A stretch of 64,000 nucleotides of DNA. It comes from Candidatus Cryptobacteroides avicola. Its GTDB lineage: Bacteria; Bacteroidota; Bacteroidia; Bacteroidales; UBA932. The translations under genes and the position numbers were made by a program. Under the pieces are notes generated by a model. The model was not told the origin of the DNA, made no database searches, and saw nothing but the letters and a program-made list of their open reading frames with translations. This document shows positions 37,084 to 47,884 of this stretch, piece by piece (within the stretch, counting starts at the first letter, position 1; every line of letters begins with the position of its first letter). The stretch covers positions 27,742 through 91,741 of the forward strand of contig JADILV010000012.1 of NCBI GenBank assembly GCA_017695115.1, written 5' to 3'.

Positions 37084-38634
37084 TTAATGCTTAAAATGGC
37101 GCATACCGGTAAATAGCATCGCTATGCCGCACTCATTCGCCTTGACGATAGAATCATTGTCGCGTATGCTGCCGCCAGGCTGGACAATGGCTTTCACTCC
37201 GTATTCCGCTGCCGTAGTGACACAGTCATCGAACGGGAAGAAACCGTCGGACGCCAGCACAAGGCCTGCCTTGCGGACATCTTCACCTTTTTCCTTATAA
37301 GCAGCCTCCGCCTCTTTCAAGGCAATTTCGGCTGAGCCGATACGGTTCATCTGGCCGGCACCTACTCCGAGGGTCATGCCGTTCTTCACGACTACTATAG
37401 CGTTGGATTTCACGTGTTTTACGATTCTCCATGCAAAGTTCAGGTCTGCCATTACGGACTCGTCCGGCTTGGTTTCGGTGACGCACATTTCGGGAACTAC
37501 AGTCTTGGTAGTGAGGTCCTGGTCCTGTACGAGAAGACCGCCGTTCATGCTGACATATTGCTTATGAGGAGTGTTGTCCTTTGTCATGTCGACTTTCAGC
37601 AGGCGGAGATTCTTCTTGGTGCAGAGGACTTCAAGCGCTTCCGGAGTGAATGACGGAGCCATGATGATTTCAAGGAATACAGGTTTCATGAGAAGGGCGG
37701 CATCCTTGTTTATTTCCTGATTGGTAGCCACTATTCCGCCGAAGATGCTGACCTTGTCAGCCTCGAATGTCTTCTGCCATGCTTCCACTACATCTTTTCC
37801 GATGGCGGCACCGCACGGATTCATGTGCTTGAGACCTACACAGAAAGGCTCGTCGAATTCACGGACAATATTGAGAGCGGCATTGGCATCCTGGATATTG
37901 TTATAGGAAAGTTCCTTGCCGTTAAGCTGCTCAGCAGTAGCGAGAGAGAACGGCACTTTCTCCATTGAGGCATAGAACCTGGCCTCCTGATGAGGGTTTT
38001 CACCATAGCGGAGCGACTGCCTGAGGTCGTATTCAAGGAAGAGTTTTTCATTCAGACCTGCCTGTTTCCTCATATAGGAAGCGATCATCATGTCGTACTC
38101 CGCAGTATGGGTATAAGCCTTGGCCGAGAGCTTCAGACGGGTTTCCGGAGTGGTATTCCCCGTGTTCTTGATCTCGTCTATGACAGTCTGATAATCAGAA
38201 GGATCGCATACGACAGTGACATCTTTCCAGTTCTTGGCCGCACTGCGGAGCATTGAAGGGCCTCCGATATCAATGTTCTCGATGGCGTCGGCCATGGTGA
38301 CATCCGGCTTGGAAATGGTCTGTTTGAAAGGATAGAGATTTACGCATACCATGTCGATATACTCTATCCCGTTCTCTTTCAGTTCCTTGCGATGGCTTTC
38401 CAGATCGCGTCTGCCCAGAAGGGCGCCATGGACTTTCGGATGAAGGGTCTTTACCCTTCCGTCACAGATTTCAGGGAAGCCTGTTATCTCACTGATGTTG
38501 ATTACTTTAAGTCCGGCTTCCTGGAGGAGTTTCATTGTTCCTCCGGTAGCTATTATCTCCCAACCGAGGGATTCGAGGGCGGCAGCGAATTTGGCGACGC
38601 CCTGCTTATCACTTACAGAAAATAATGCTCGCAT
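37084..38634 (-). CDS. purH: Bifunctional AICAR transformylase/IMP cyclohydrolase
   Basis: PurH does the last two steps to IMP. The N-terminal IMP cyclohydrolase domain (about residues 1-190) has SVSDKQGVAKFA, ATGGTMKLL and DGRVKTLHPKVHG. The C-terminal AICAR transformylase has LRYGENPHQEA, KHMNPCGAAIG (the catalytic Lys-His pair) and NFAWRIVKHVKSNAIV. Length is standard. It lies after a large inverted-repeat element following purM. Confidence 0.96.
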   Translation of the reverse strand: MRALFSVSDKQGVAKFAAALESLGWEIIATGGTMKLLQEAGLKVINISEITGFPEICDGRVKTLHPKVHGALLGRRDLESHRKELKENGIEYIDMVCVNLYPFKQTISKPDVTMADAIENIDIGGPSMLRSAAKNWKDVTVVCDPSDYQTVIDEIKNTGNTTPETRLKLSAKAYTHTAEYDMMIASYMRKQAGLNEKLFLEYDLRQSLRYGENPHQEARFYASMEKVPFSLATAEQLNGKELSYNNIQDANAALNIVREFDEPFCVGLKHMNPCGAAIGKDVVEAWQKTFEADKVSIFGGIVATNQEINKDAALLMKPVFLEIIMAPSFTPEALEVLCTKKNLRLLKVDMTKDNTPHKQYVSMNGGLLVQDQDLTTKTVVPEMCVTETKPDESVMADLNFAWRIVKHVKSNAIVVVKNGMTLGVGAGQMNRIGSAEIALKEAEAAYKEKGEDVRKAGLVLASDGFFPFDDCVTTAAEYGVKAIVQPGGSIRDNDSIVKANECGIAMLFTGMRHFKH

Positions 38635-38666
38635 ATTGTTTATGATTATTTAATTCTTTAACCGGC

Positions 38667-38755
38667 AGCAGTATGCAGATATAATGCAACCCCCGCCGGC
38701 AAAGCCGGCACCCCCTAGCCGGGGGTGGCACGTCACATTATATCTGCATACTGCT
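38667..38755. repeat. Three-way-junction-like inverted-repeat element between purM and purH
   Basis: A perfect 20-pair outer stem (38667-38686 with 38736-38755) encloses two GC-rich hairpins: GCCGGC-AAA-GCCGGC (38695-38709) and CACCCCC/GGGGGTG (38709-38727). A competing pairing between the left CCCCC (38690-38694) and the right GGGGG is possible. It lies in the gap between two purine genes and could be a REP-like repeat, a terminator or an RNA regulatory element. Confidence 0.75.
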
Positions 38756-38772
38756 TTCATACAAAAAGATGA

Positions 38773-39798
38773 TTATTTTATAAGCACACCGGGCTTGTCG
38801 GTAATGCGTCCGATGACCGATGCCTTTTCTCCATGGGACTGCAGTATGGAAACGGCCTTGTCCGCTTCAGATTCATCAAGGGCGAGGACCATGCCGATAC
38901 CCATATTGAATATATTGAACATCTCCCTGTGCGCCACCTTGCCGTATTTCTCCAGGAACCGGAAGATAGGAAGGATTTCCCATGAGCCTTCGTTTATCTC
39001 TATCCCCTGTCCTTCATGAAGAATGCGCGGGATATTCTCGTCGAATCCGCCGCCGGTAATATGGGCCACGCCATGGACATCGCAGTTGCGGATGACATCG
39101 AGAACCTGTTTTACGTATATCCTTGTAGGGGTAAGAGCCACCTCTCCGAGGACACGTCCTCCGAGCTCAGGATATGAAGCATGAAGGTCAAGGTTGTTGT
39201 CAGAAAAGATCTTGCGCACGAGACTGAAGCCGTTGGAATGGACACCTGAAGAAGCGATTCCTACAAGGACATCCCCGGATTTGACTTTAGAGCCGTCAAT
39301 CAGTTTTGATTTCTCGACGACACCTGTAGTATAGCCGGCAATATCATATTCACCGTCAGAATACATGCCTGGCATCTCAGCTGTTTCTCCGCCTACAAGC
39401 GCACATCCTGCCTGGCGGCAGCCTTCCGCGACTCCTGCCACAATGGCTTCGATCTTTGCGGGTTCATTGTGGCCTACAGCCACATAATCAAGGAAGAAAA
39501 GAGGCTCCGCCCCTTGTGCAAGCACATCATTGACACACATGGCCACCGCATCGATTCCGATGGTATCATGCTTGTCCATCGCAAAGGCGATCTTGAGTTT
39601 GGTCCCGACTCCGTCCGTACCGCTGACAAGGACAGGTTCTTTGACATTGAGGGCCGAAAGGTCGAACATTCCGCCGAACGACCCGATGTTTCCCATCACG
39701 CCGAGGCGTGAAGTAGATGCGACATGACTCTTGATCCTGCGGACTACTTCGTAGCCTGCCTCAAGGTTCACACCTGCTTTTTCGTAACTGACTGCCAT
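38773..39798 (-). CDS. purM: Phosphoribosylformylglycinamidine cyclo-ligase (AIR synthetase)
   Basis: PurM closes FGAM to AIR using ATP. The 341-residue protein has [76 protein letters not shown] and [12 protein letters not shown]. The PurM/PurL fold is shared with the broken purL upstream. It lies 30 bases after the pantothenate kinase. Confidence 0.96.
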   Translation of the reverse strand: MAVSYEKAGVNLEAGYEVVRRIKSHVASTSRLGVMGNIGSFGGMFDLSALNVKEPVLVSGTDGVGTKLKIAFAMDKHDTIGIDAVAMCVNDVLAQGAEPLFFLDYVAVGHNEPAKIEAIVAGVAEGCRQAGCALVGGETAEMPGMYSDGEYDIAGYTTGVVEKSKLIDGSKVKSGDVLVGIASSGVHSNGFSLVRKIFSDNNLDLHASYPELGGRVLGEVALTPTRIYVKQVLDVIRNCDVHGVAHITGGGFDENIPRILHEGQGIEINEGSWEILPIFRFLEKYGKVAHREMFNIFNMGIGMVLALDESEADKAVSILQSHGEKASVIGRITDKPGVLIK

Positions 39799-39828
39799 AA
39801 TCTTATAGTTTTATTAATATTTATATCT

Positions 39829-40734
39829 TCATTCTGCAGATCCTCCGGCTGCGGATTCTGTCCTCCGCCCGGGATGAGAGCCCGTACCGGAATCATCCGA
39901 TATCACCTGGACGGCATGGATGCCTGCTTCGCTGAGGGCGGCGCCAAGGGCAGTGCGGTATTCCCGGTATTCCGGGATATGGAACTTCAGGCCGTACAGC
40001 TTCGCTATCCTGTCGAACTGGACATCGCACTGAGGAAGCAGCGACATATTCCCTATCAGGACAAAATCATCTATACCCGTATTCCTGGCTATGAAATTGG
40101 CCGAGCTCCCTATAGTCTGATAAATCATATTGACAAGCCCTGCCGCCACATCTTCCCTGGAGGAAGTCTGGTCCGCTTTTCCGAAATTGGATGCAGTAAC
40201 ATCCATCGGAAGGCCGGGAAGATCTGTCCTGCAGATATCCCCGATATGCAGGTCGACATTATTCAAGTCCCCTTTCATAGCCAGGGCCGTCACCTTTCTG
40301 ACATCACGTGTTTTCAGAAGAAGGCTTGAAAGGCCCTGGAGGGTTCCGCCTCCAACTGCAAGCCCGCCGAGATGTGTCACACTGTCCCCGTCGACCCGGA
40401 CAAATGATGTTCCGGTTCCCATACTCACTACCACCATACGCTCCAGTCCGCTCCGGAAACGCGCTCCCAGAGCATTGGCCATGAACTCATCGACCCTGAA
40501 AGTCGGAAGTCCGTAAAGGGGACCGGAAATGTAGGCGCTTCCTGCACCTGTAAGCATGACATGGTCTATATCGTTGAGACTTATGCCATTGTCATAGGTA
40601 TATTTGCCGAAGGCACCGAAAAGTGAAGAAACCGGATCGGCCGCGGTTATCCACTGCGGCGAGCGGATCTCCCCGTTCTCGACACCCACTATCTTGGTAG
40701 TACTGCCACCGACATCTATACCTAATGTTATCAT
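39829..40734 (-). CDS. coaW: Type II pantothenate kinase
   Basis: The 301-residue protein is an ASKHA-fold kinase of the type II pantothenate kinase group, which starts CoA synthesis. Motifs: LGIDVGGSTTKIVGVE (phosphate loop), ISGPLYGLPTFRVDEF, VVSMGTGTSFVRVDG, GGLAVGGGTLQGLSSLLL, TASNFGK and ARNTGIDDFVLIGN. Many Bacteroidota instead use the type III enzyme CoaX. Its start overlaps the purF stop by four bases (ATGA), so it is translationally coupled inside the purine operon. Confidence 0.85.
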   Translation of the reverse strand: MITLGIDVGGSTTKIVGVENGEIRSPQWITAADPVSSLFGAFGKYTYDNGISLNDIDHVMLTGAGSAYISGPLYGLPTFRVDEFMANALGARFRSGLERMVVVSMGTGTSFVRVDGDSVTHLGGLAVGGGTLQGLSSLLLKTRDVRKVTALAMKGDLNNVDLHIGDICRTDLPGLPMDVTASNFGKADQTSSREDVAAGLVNMIYQTIGSSANFIARNTGIDDFVLIGNMSLLPQCDVQFDRIAKLYGLKFHIPEYREYRTALGAALSEAGIHAVQVISDDSGTGSHPGRRTESAAGGSAE

Positions 40735-42137
40735 AATTTCCGCTCTTTGTTGGCCTGCTCTACAGGCTGGTAAAGTCTGGTCGGATATTTCCCGTTAAAG
40801 CAGGCAAGGCACAGCTGGCTGCGCTCCCCCGCCTTGAACAGGGACTCTTCAGAGAGGAATGCCACGGAGTCTACATCCAGGATACTTTTCACCTCGTCCA
40901 AAGTCTTGTGGGCGCACATCAGTTCCTCGTATGTAGACATGTCCACTCCATAAAAGCAAGGACTCTTGATCTGCGGGCTGGCAATCCTCAAATGCACCTC
41001 CGCCGCACCTGCTTCCCTTAAAATCTGCACTATCCTTTTCGATGTGGTCCCCCGTACGACCGAGTCGTCTATCAGGACCACCCTCTTCCCTTTCACTATC
41101 GAAACCACTGCGGAAAGCTTCATCCTGACACCTTTCTCCCTCATCTCCTGGGAAGGCTGGATGAACGTCCTTCCTATATAGCGGTTCTTTACCAGCCCCA
41201 TTTCGTAAGGAAGGCCCGATGCTTCGCTGTATCCCATCGCGGCACTGAGGCTCGAGTCCGGGACTCCGACCACGATGTCGGCGTCCGCCGGTGCCTCCTT
41301 ATACAGAAGACGTCCTGATTCCTTTCTGAAACTATGGACGTTACATCCTTCTATGTCGCTGTCCGGACGGGCAAAGTATATGTATTCCATCGCACATATA
41401 TGATGCGAGCAGTCATCCGTATATTTCCTGCTTCTTATACCGTGATGGTCGATAGTGACTATCTCCCCGGGCTCGATATCCCTTATGTACTCGGCACCTA
41501 TGACATGGAATGCACAGGTCTCGCTGCTGACCACGTATCCGTCTCCGAGACGCCCCAGGACCAGAGGCCGGAGGCCGTATCTGTCACGGCAGGCATATAT
41601 CCTGTTGGCGGTCATTATAAGGAATGCAAACGCCCCGTCCACTTCATTGAGGGCGCTTTCGATGGAAAATATCCTGGGCTTATGAGCTTCCGCACTGTCT
41701 TTCTTTATAAGGTGCGCCAGCACTTCGCTGTCGGAAGATGACTGGAACAGGCTTCCCTTGTCCTCCAGTGCCTTGCGCAAAAGCGCGTAATTTACCAGAT
41801 TTCCGTTATGCGCCAGTGCGAAATCCCCGGTATGGTGCCTGAAAAGGAAAGGCTGGACATTCTCTATGCCTCCGCCGCCCGTAGTGGAATAACGCACATG
41901 CCCTATCGCCATGCTTCCCGGAAGGGAGGAGAGTTTCTGTCCGTCGAATACCTCTGTCACCAGACCTTCCCCCTTGATCCTTTTCATGCTCCCGTCAGGG
42001 GCGGCAGCTACAATCCCGCAGCCCTCCTGTCCCCTGTGCTGCAGGGCATGAAGGGCATAATATGCAAGGTTTGCAGCATCCGGGACACCCCAGATGCCGA
42101 AGACACCACACTCTTCATTCAAACCTCTGTCAAACAT
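40731..42137 (-). CDS. purF: Amidophosphoribosyltransferase
   Basis: PurF makes phosphoribosylamine from PRPP and glutamine, the committed step. The N-terminal glutaminase has CGVFGIWG with the nucleophilic Cys exposed after a short propeptide (about residue 10), then HRGQEGCGI. The phosphoribosyltransferase part has VVLIDDSVVRGTTSKRIV (PRPP motif) and PSQEMREKGVRMKL. Cysteines near CLACFNGKYP may bind an iron-sulfur cluster, as in Bacillus PurF. Confidence 0.95.
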   Translation of the reverse strand: MFDRGLNEECGVFGIWGVPDAANLAYYALHALQHRGQEGCGIVAAAPDGSMKRIKGEGLVTEVFDGQKLSSLPGSMAIGHVRYSTTGGGGIENVQPFLFRHHTGDFALAHNGNLVNYALLRKALEDKGSLFQSSSDSEVLAHLIKKDSAEAHKPRIFSIESALNEVDGAFAFLIMTANRIYACRDRYGLRPLVLGRLGDGYVVSSETCAFHVIGAEYIRDIEPGEIVTIDHHGIRSRKYTDDCSHHICAMEYIYFARPDSDIEGCNVHSFRKESGRLLYKEAPADADIVVGVPDSSLSAAMGYSEASGLPYEMGLVKNRYIGRTFIQPSQEMREKGVRMKLSAVVSIVKGKRVVLIDDSVVRGTTSKRIVQILREAGAAEVHLRIASPQIKSPCFYGVDMSTYEELMCAHKTLDEVKSILDVDSVAFLSEESLFKAGERSQLCLACFNGKYPTRLYQPVEQANKERKL

Positions 42138-42141
42138 AAGC

Positions 42142-45100
42142 CTATTTCCCTCTGAAATAATTTACAGCGTTTACAAAGAGCGGCTGCTCCAGCTCCTCCT
42201 CAATATTCTTGAACAGGTTCTTCTCGTAACGCTCGGTATGACCCATCTTTCCGAGTATCTGTCCGTTACGGCTGATGATACCTTCGATGGCATAGTAAGA
42301 GCCGTTAGGGTTGTACGGTGACTCCATCGTGACTTCTTCCGTCACCGGATCCACATACTGGAAAGCCACCTGGCCGTTTGCGAACAGTTCTTTTGCAAGT
42401 TCCTCGTTCACAACGAATTTCCCTTCGCCATGACTGACCGCTATAGTATGGAGGTCCCCTATGGAGAAACCTGAAAGCCACGGAGAATTTGTCGTCGATA
42501 CCCTTGTGGTCACCATCTGGGATATATGACGGTTGATATCATTCCTGAACAATGTCGGGGAATCCTTGGTCACCATGCCCAGGCGACCGTATGGCAGCAG
42601 GCCTGACTTGACCAGTGCCTGGAACCCGTTGCAGATACCGAGGATAAGGCCGCCACGGTCAAGAAGTTTGTGTATTTCCTCAGCGATTTCCTTGTTGTTC
42701 AACACATTCGCTATGAACTTACCGCTTCCGTCCGGCTCGTCACCGGCAGAGAATCCTCCGCAAAGGGCGAGAATGTTACACTCCGAAATGTTCTTTTTCA
42801 TCTCGGCGATCGACCTGAAGACATCCTCCGGAGTAAGGTTGCAGAATACTCCGAAACGGACTTCGGCGCCGGCGTTGCGGAAGGCCTTGGCCGTGTCATA
42901 GTCGCAGTTGGTCCCCGGGAATACCGGAAGGAACGCTACCGGATGTTCTACCGGCCCGCCTTTATACTTGAGTTCGGACTTCTTTACTTTAAGAGGCTTG
43001 ATTTCCGGCATTCCTGACGGGGCGACCTTCTTGAACGAAGGCTCGCAGCTGTCCGGATAGACCTGTGAGAACTTAACTCCGTTCACCTCCATCAGTTCAA
43101 AGACCGACAACGCCTTGCCGTTGATATGGAGCATCCCGTCCTCGCCGGAAGTGACCGTACCGAGATATTCGGCGGCAGGATAGTCGAGTTCCTTTTCAGA
43201 TTCCACCACAATGGAACCGTAACTGTAATTGAACAGGTCTTCTTCCGACACCTTCACATCGATTCCGAATGCGTTGCCGAACGACATCTTGCACAGGGCT
43301 TCGGCCACTCCGCCGAATCCTACCGCGTATCCGGAAACTATGTTCCCCGCTTCTATCTGACCCGTCACGTACCCGAAGTTCTTCTTCAGCTGCTCCGTGT
43401 CAGGCATACGGTTCTTAAGTGGCGTATGACGGATAAGATAGAGCCTGTTGTCTTCCCATTTCAGTTCAGGAGATATGACCTTGCCGGCATTTACTGTCGT
43501 TATACCGAAAGCCATAAGCATAGGAGGCACATTGATATGCTCGAACGTCCCGCTCATGGAGTCTTTTCCTCCGATGGACGGAAGGCCGAGCTCCACCTGC
43601 ATCTTTATAGCACCCAGAAGTGCCGCAAGCGGCTTGCCCCATGATTTCGGATCATGCGTCATCCTCTCGAAATACTCCTGGTATGAGAATCTCATGTTCT
43701 TATATGAAGCGCCTGCCGCAACGACTTTTGCGCAGGCATCGACTACAGAATATGCGGCTCCGTGGTACGGGCTCCATGTGGAAATGTATGGATTGTACCC
43801 GAACGCCATGATGCTGGCAGTATCGGTATATCCGTCTGTAGGAAGTTTCTGAACCGACACCTGCGTCTCGGTGGTCTGCAGACAGCCTCCGAACGGCATG
43901 AGGACAGTCGAGCGGCCTATGGTCGAGTCGAACATCTCGATAAGGCCTTTCTGTGAAGTGACATTGTATTCCGTGAGATCAGAGAAAATCTTTTCCTTAA
44001 GGTCGTTGCCTTCGACTTCCTTCTTGAACGGATCGCGGTCCTCCACCGCACCTACAAGCGCCTTTGCATAGTGCTTCGCGCCTGCACTGTCTATGAATTC
44101 ACGTGAAATATCGACTACGAGTTTCCCTCCATTATACATACGGAGGCGCTCGGTATCAGTAACATCGGCCACATGGGTAACTTCTACGTTCTCGCTGCGG
44201 CAGTATTCCTCGAACACTTCCCTGTCTTTTGCTTCCACCACTACCGCCATCCTCTCCTGGGACTCACTGATGGCAAGTTCGGTGGAGTTTAGTCCGCTAT
44301 ATTTGACCGGTACCCTGTCCAGATAGATGTCCAGTCCGGCCGTAAGCTCTCCTATGGCTACGCTGACGCCGCCTGCACCGAAGTCATTGGACTTCTTGAT
44401 AAGGCGTGTCACTTCCGGACGGCGGAACAGCCGCTGGAGTTTCCTCTCTTCCGGCGCGTTACCTTTCTGTACTTCACTGCCGCAAGTTTCAAGGGATGCT
44501 TCGGTATGCTCTTTAGAAGAACCTGTAGCCCCGCCTATCCCGTCGCGGCCGGTACGGCCTCCGAGCAGGAGGATCACATCTCCCGGCACCGGACTCTCCC
44601 TGCGGACATTCTCAGCCTTCACTGCACCTACCACAGCCCCGACTTCAAGCCTTTTGGCCACATAGCCCGGATGGTAGATTTCGCGTACATGGGTAGTTGC
44701 AAGCCCTATCTGGTTTCCATAGCTGGAATATCCGGCCGCAGCCTTGCGGCTTATGACCTTCTGCGGGAGCTTGCCAGGCATGGTGTCGGCAACTTTCTGG
44801 TAGATGTCACCCGCACCTGTAACCCTCATGGCCTGGTAGACATAGCTTCTGCCTGAAAGAGGGTCGCGGATGGCGCCTCCCAGACATGTGGCGGCACCTC
44901 CGAAAGGTTCTATTTCCGTAGGATGGTTATGTGTCTCGTTCTTGAACTGGAGAAGCCATTTCTCTATCTGCCCGTCCACATCCACGTCGACATAGATGCT
45001 GCAGGCATTGTTCTCCTCGCTACCTCCATGTCATCCAGAAGGCCTTTTGACTTCAGGTAACGGGCTCCTATCGTAGCCATATCCATAAGGTTCAATCCCT

Positions 45101-45884
45101 TATGCTCACGGCCCAGTTCTTTGCGCATCTTCAGGTAAAGGTTGAGCGTACCTTCTATGTCCTCTTTGATGAAAGAGTCCTCAACCCCGATTTCTTCAAG
45201 TTCAGTAGTGAATGTCGTATGGCGGCAATGGTCGCTCCAGTATGTATCCAGAATACGGAGTTCCGTCTCGAACGGATCCCTGCCTTCTTTCCTGAAGTAG
45301 TTCACCACCTCGCGCAGGTCATCCGCATTCATCGCCAGTCCCATCTTCTTGCAGTACGGCTCCAGTTCTTCGTCTTTCAACGCCGTAAGCCCCTCAAGCA
45401 CAGGCACCGGAGCCACAGGAGCCTGCTCTGTATCGGTCAGTTTGGAAAGATCCTTCTGACGGGACTCTACCGTATTTATACAATAATGCTTTATCCTGGC
45501 AATATCCTCCTCGGAAGTATCCTGATCAAGGATAATCAGTTTCGAGCTCTTTATATGCACATCGGCATCGGGTTCGATAAGCTTCACGCAATCCACAGCC
45601 GAAGCCGCCCTCTGGTCAAACTGCCCCGGAAGATATTCTATGGCAATATATTTCTTCCCTTCAAGGTCACATTCATCCGTAACGCTGTCCGTTACAATCT
45701 CTCCGAACACGGAATACCTGCTTTTTTCCAGCAGTTCCGGAGTAAATCCGAACAAATCATAGACATTCAGAAGTCTGAGGCTCTGCAAGGAAAGCTGCAG
45801 ATTCTCGTTAAGTTCATTCTTAAGGCTCCTGGCCTCGACCTGGAACTCTGGGTACTTTTCTACGAAAACTCGGTAGTTGCTCAT
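42142..45884 (-). pseudogene. purL: Phosphoribosylformylglycinamidine synthase, frameshifted at about 45,020
   Basis: Together the two frames encode a large-type FGAM synthase of about 1,250 residues, full length for this family. The upstream frame (45884 down to 44964) has the N-terminal domains; the downstream frame (to 42142) carries the catalytic and glutaminase domains (TNCDYDTA start, GGFSAGDEPDGSG, GICNGFQ with the Cys nucleophile). Near 45019-45022 one base is missing: re-reading one base gives VSEENNACSIYVDVDVDGQ, the conserved sequence, while the actual frame diverges to a stop. No slippery heptamer is evident. It could be a sequencing or assembly error, or a true inactivation. Confidence 0.9.
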
Positions 45885-45953
45885 ATTGTCTATATAAATT
45901 ATTTCTTTTACTTATTCTGTTCCTCAGGTTTTCGGGATCCACCTTCCGCCCGA

Positions 45954-47249
45954 CTACACGAAACGGGACGCCCAAACGGACATGAACTCCTCCGGCGTCA
46001 TGGGAGTGAAAGTGATATGCCCCATCTTACGTTTCGGGCGTGACTGCGACTTTCCGTACAGGTGCACGAATACGCCTTTTCCAGCCTGGCCGCAGAAAGC
46101 ATCGTCCACATCATCGGGGCTGGACACGCTCACTCCCGGACCGGCCCCTTCAAGGGATTCCGCCACAATGGCTTTGGCCGCTTCCAGATCCTGGCCGAGA
46201 ATATTCTTCATTACGGTCGGAGCCAGCAGTTTCGGAGTCTCGAGCGGCTGTCCGAGAAGGAAACGGCACAGTTCCCTGTACTGGTTGGTGCTGCAGCCTT
46301 CTATAGTGTAGTGGCCGCTGTTATGAGGACGCGGGGCCATCTCATTGAAGTAGAAATCATCACCTTTTATAAAAAGTTCGACAGCCAGTATCCCCTTGTA
46401 CCCGCAGCTTTTCATGAAGTCTTCGCAGGCTTTTGCGATTTTCGCTCCGGCCGGGCTTTCGTGAAGTCCGTCAGACAATCCCGGAGCCGGGACTATGCTC
46501 AGATCAAGGATACCACCGGTGTGTATATTGCGCCCGATAGGGAAATGGATGATCTTATCCCCGTCATTTACCATGACGACACTGGCCTCATAGTCGAAAC
46601 CGACGAATTTTTCCAGTATGCACGGGACTTTCAGCAGATCCGAAGCCGGTTCCAGATCTTCATTCTCCCTTATTACCGCCTGTCCGTGACCGTCATATCC
46701 GAGGGTCCTGGTCTTCAGGACACATGGCATGCCGAGAACAGACACGGCTTTTTCAAGCTGCGATAGCCTCTCCTTTCTGGAAAGAGACGCGGCATCTTCA
46801 GCCGACATAGGGACAGGAAACTCCGGATTTCCGGGGAACGGCTCCTCCCCTTCTTCCGGAGTAATGAAATCAAGGGCAGGCACCGGAATGAAATCCGGGG
46901 TACGGAGACCGTGTATACGGGCATTCGCCTTCTCCCTGAGCCTGTCCTGGGAATCGAACAGAGGGGCTACCCCCTGCTTTATGTTGTATTTGCCTTCTAT
47001 ATGCCGGAGGACATCTCCAGGCACATTCTCGAATTCATACGTAACAACGTCACTCCCTTCACAGAGCTCTTCCAGAGCCTTTATGTCATCATACGCCCCG
47101 ACGACATGCCTGTCCGCCACGGCGAAAGCAGGAGCATCCGGAGAAGGGTCGAGCACGGCGACTTCCGCGCCGAGGTCATGCGCTTCCTGCGCTATCATGA
47201 GGCCCAGCTGGCCGCCTCCTATTATTGCGATTGTCTTTTTATTGTCCAT
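45954..47249 (-). CDS. purK: N5-carboxyaminoimidazole ribonucleotide synthase
   Basis: PurK carboxylates AIR with bicarbonate and ATP. The 431-residue ATP-grasp protein has IIGGGQLGLMIAQEAHDLG, VTYEFENVP, LKTRTLGYDGHGQAVI, ILEKFVGFDYEASVV and NEMAPRPHNSGHYTIEG. It contains an extra acidic stretch near residues 130-150 (PEEGEEPFPG). It pairs with purE, which lies 49 bases upstream. Confidence 0.94.
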   Translation of the reverse strand: MDNKKTIAIIGGGQLGLMIAQEAHDLGAEVAVLDPSPDAPAFAVADRHVVGAYDDIKALEELCEGSDVVTYEFENVPGDVLRHIEGKYNIKQGVAPLFDSQDRLREKANARIHGLRTPDFIPVPALDFITPEEGEEPFPGNPEFPVPMSAEDAASLSRKERLSQLEKAVSVLGMPCVLKTRTLGYDGHGQAVIRENEDLEPASDLLKVPCILEKFVGFDYEASVVMVNDGDKIIHFPIGRNIHTGGILDLSIVPAPGLSDGLHESPAGAKIAKACEDFMKSCGYKGILAVELFIKGDDFYFNEMAPRPHNSGHYTIEGCSTNQYRELCRFLLGQPLETPKLLAPTVMKNILGQDLEAAKAIVAESLEGAGPGVSVSSPDDVDDAFCGQAGKGVFVHLYGKSQSRPKRKMGHITFTPMTPEEFMSVWASRFV

Positions 47250-47298
47250 TGGTTTCCGATTCTTGTTCTGCCTGACTTCCGTTTACGGCCGCCCTCAT

Positions 47299-47766
47299 TC
47301 AGATTTCAGCTTTCAGGACAGACTCCGTCTGGTCTTTACGGAACTTGTCAAGCCTCTCCGCGATGCCTTTGTCCTGGAGGGCAAGAATAGAAGCCGCTAT
47401 GAGCGCAGCATTCTTCGCCCCGTTGATGGCCACCGTCGCAACCGGCACGCCTCCAGGCATCTGCACTATCGAGAGAAGGGAGTCCAGTCCGTTGAGCGCC
47501 CGGGATTTTACCGGAACCCCGATGACAGGAAGCGCAGTCATGGCAGCCACCATTCCAGGAAGATGTGCAGCCCCGCCGGCACCCGCGATAATGACAGATA
47601 TTCCCCTGTCTTTGGCCGTCCTGGCATATTCATACATAAGATCCGGAGTACGGTGGGCGCTTACTACGCGCTTTTCAAATTCAATCCCGAGTTCCGAAAG
47701 CATGTCCACTGCGCCTGACATCACTTCATAGTCGCTGGTGGAGCCCATGATAATCCCGACTTTCAT
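47299..47766 (-). CDS. purE: N5-carboxyaminoimidazole ribonucleotide mutase
   Basis: PurE converts N5-CAIR to CAIR. The 155-residue product has [49 protein letters not shown] and [19 protein letters not shown]. It is the first gene of the minus-strand purine cluster and diverges from cysS. Confidence 0.97.
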   Translation of the reverse strand: MKVGIIMGSTSDYEVMSGAVDMLSELGIEFEKRVVSAHRTPDLMYEYARTAKDRGISVIIAGAGGAAHLPGMVAAMTALPVIGVPVKSRALNGLDSLLSIVQMPGGVPVATVAINGAKNAALIAASILALQDKGIAERLDKFRKDQTESVLKAEI

Positions 47767-47795
47767 AGCAGTTCGATTTTAGTTTGCATATCGTG

Positions 47796-47803
47796 CAAAG
47801 ATA
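47796..47803 (-). promoter_or_regulatory. Candidate -7 element for the purine cluster
   Basis: Minus strand TATCTTTG matches the -7 consensus, 29 bases before purE. There is no TTTG at the expected -33 distance, which may suggest dependence on an activator. Confidence 0.55.
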
Positions 47804-47825
47804 CGGAAAGAAAATGAGATTCTGT

Positions 47826-47857
47826 TTTGATTCGTCATATTAAAATGACTATATTCG
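47826..47857 (+). promoter_or_regulatory. Promoter for cysS
   Basis: TTTG at 47826-47829 and TATATTCG at 47850-47857 (one mismatch) with a 20-base spacer, 27 bases before the start codon. Confidence 0.6.
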
Positions 47858-47884
47858 CACGATTTATCAACATTTTCCGGAAAT

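Noticed and set aside
39829..40734. BadF/BadG-type ATPase or N-acetylglucosamine kinase
   Set aside because: Specific motifs TASNFGK, SMGTGTSF and VGGGTLQGL fit type II pantothenate kinase better.
45010..45030. Programmed frameshift in purL
   Set aside because: No slippery heptamer or obvious stimulatory structure; a lost base explains the sequence better.
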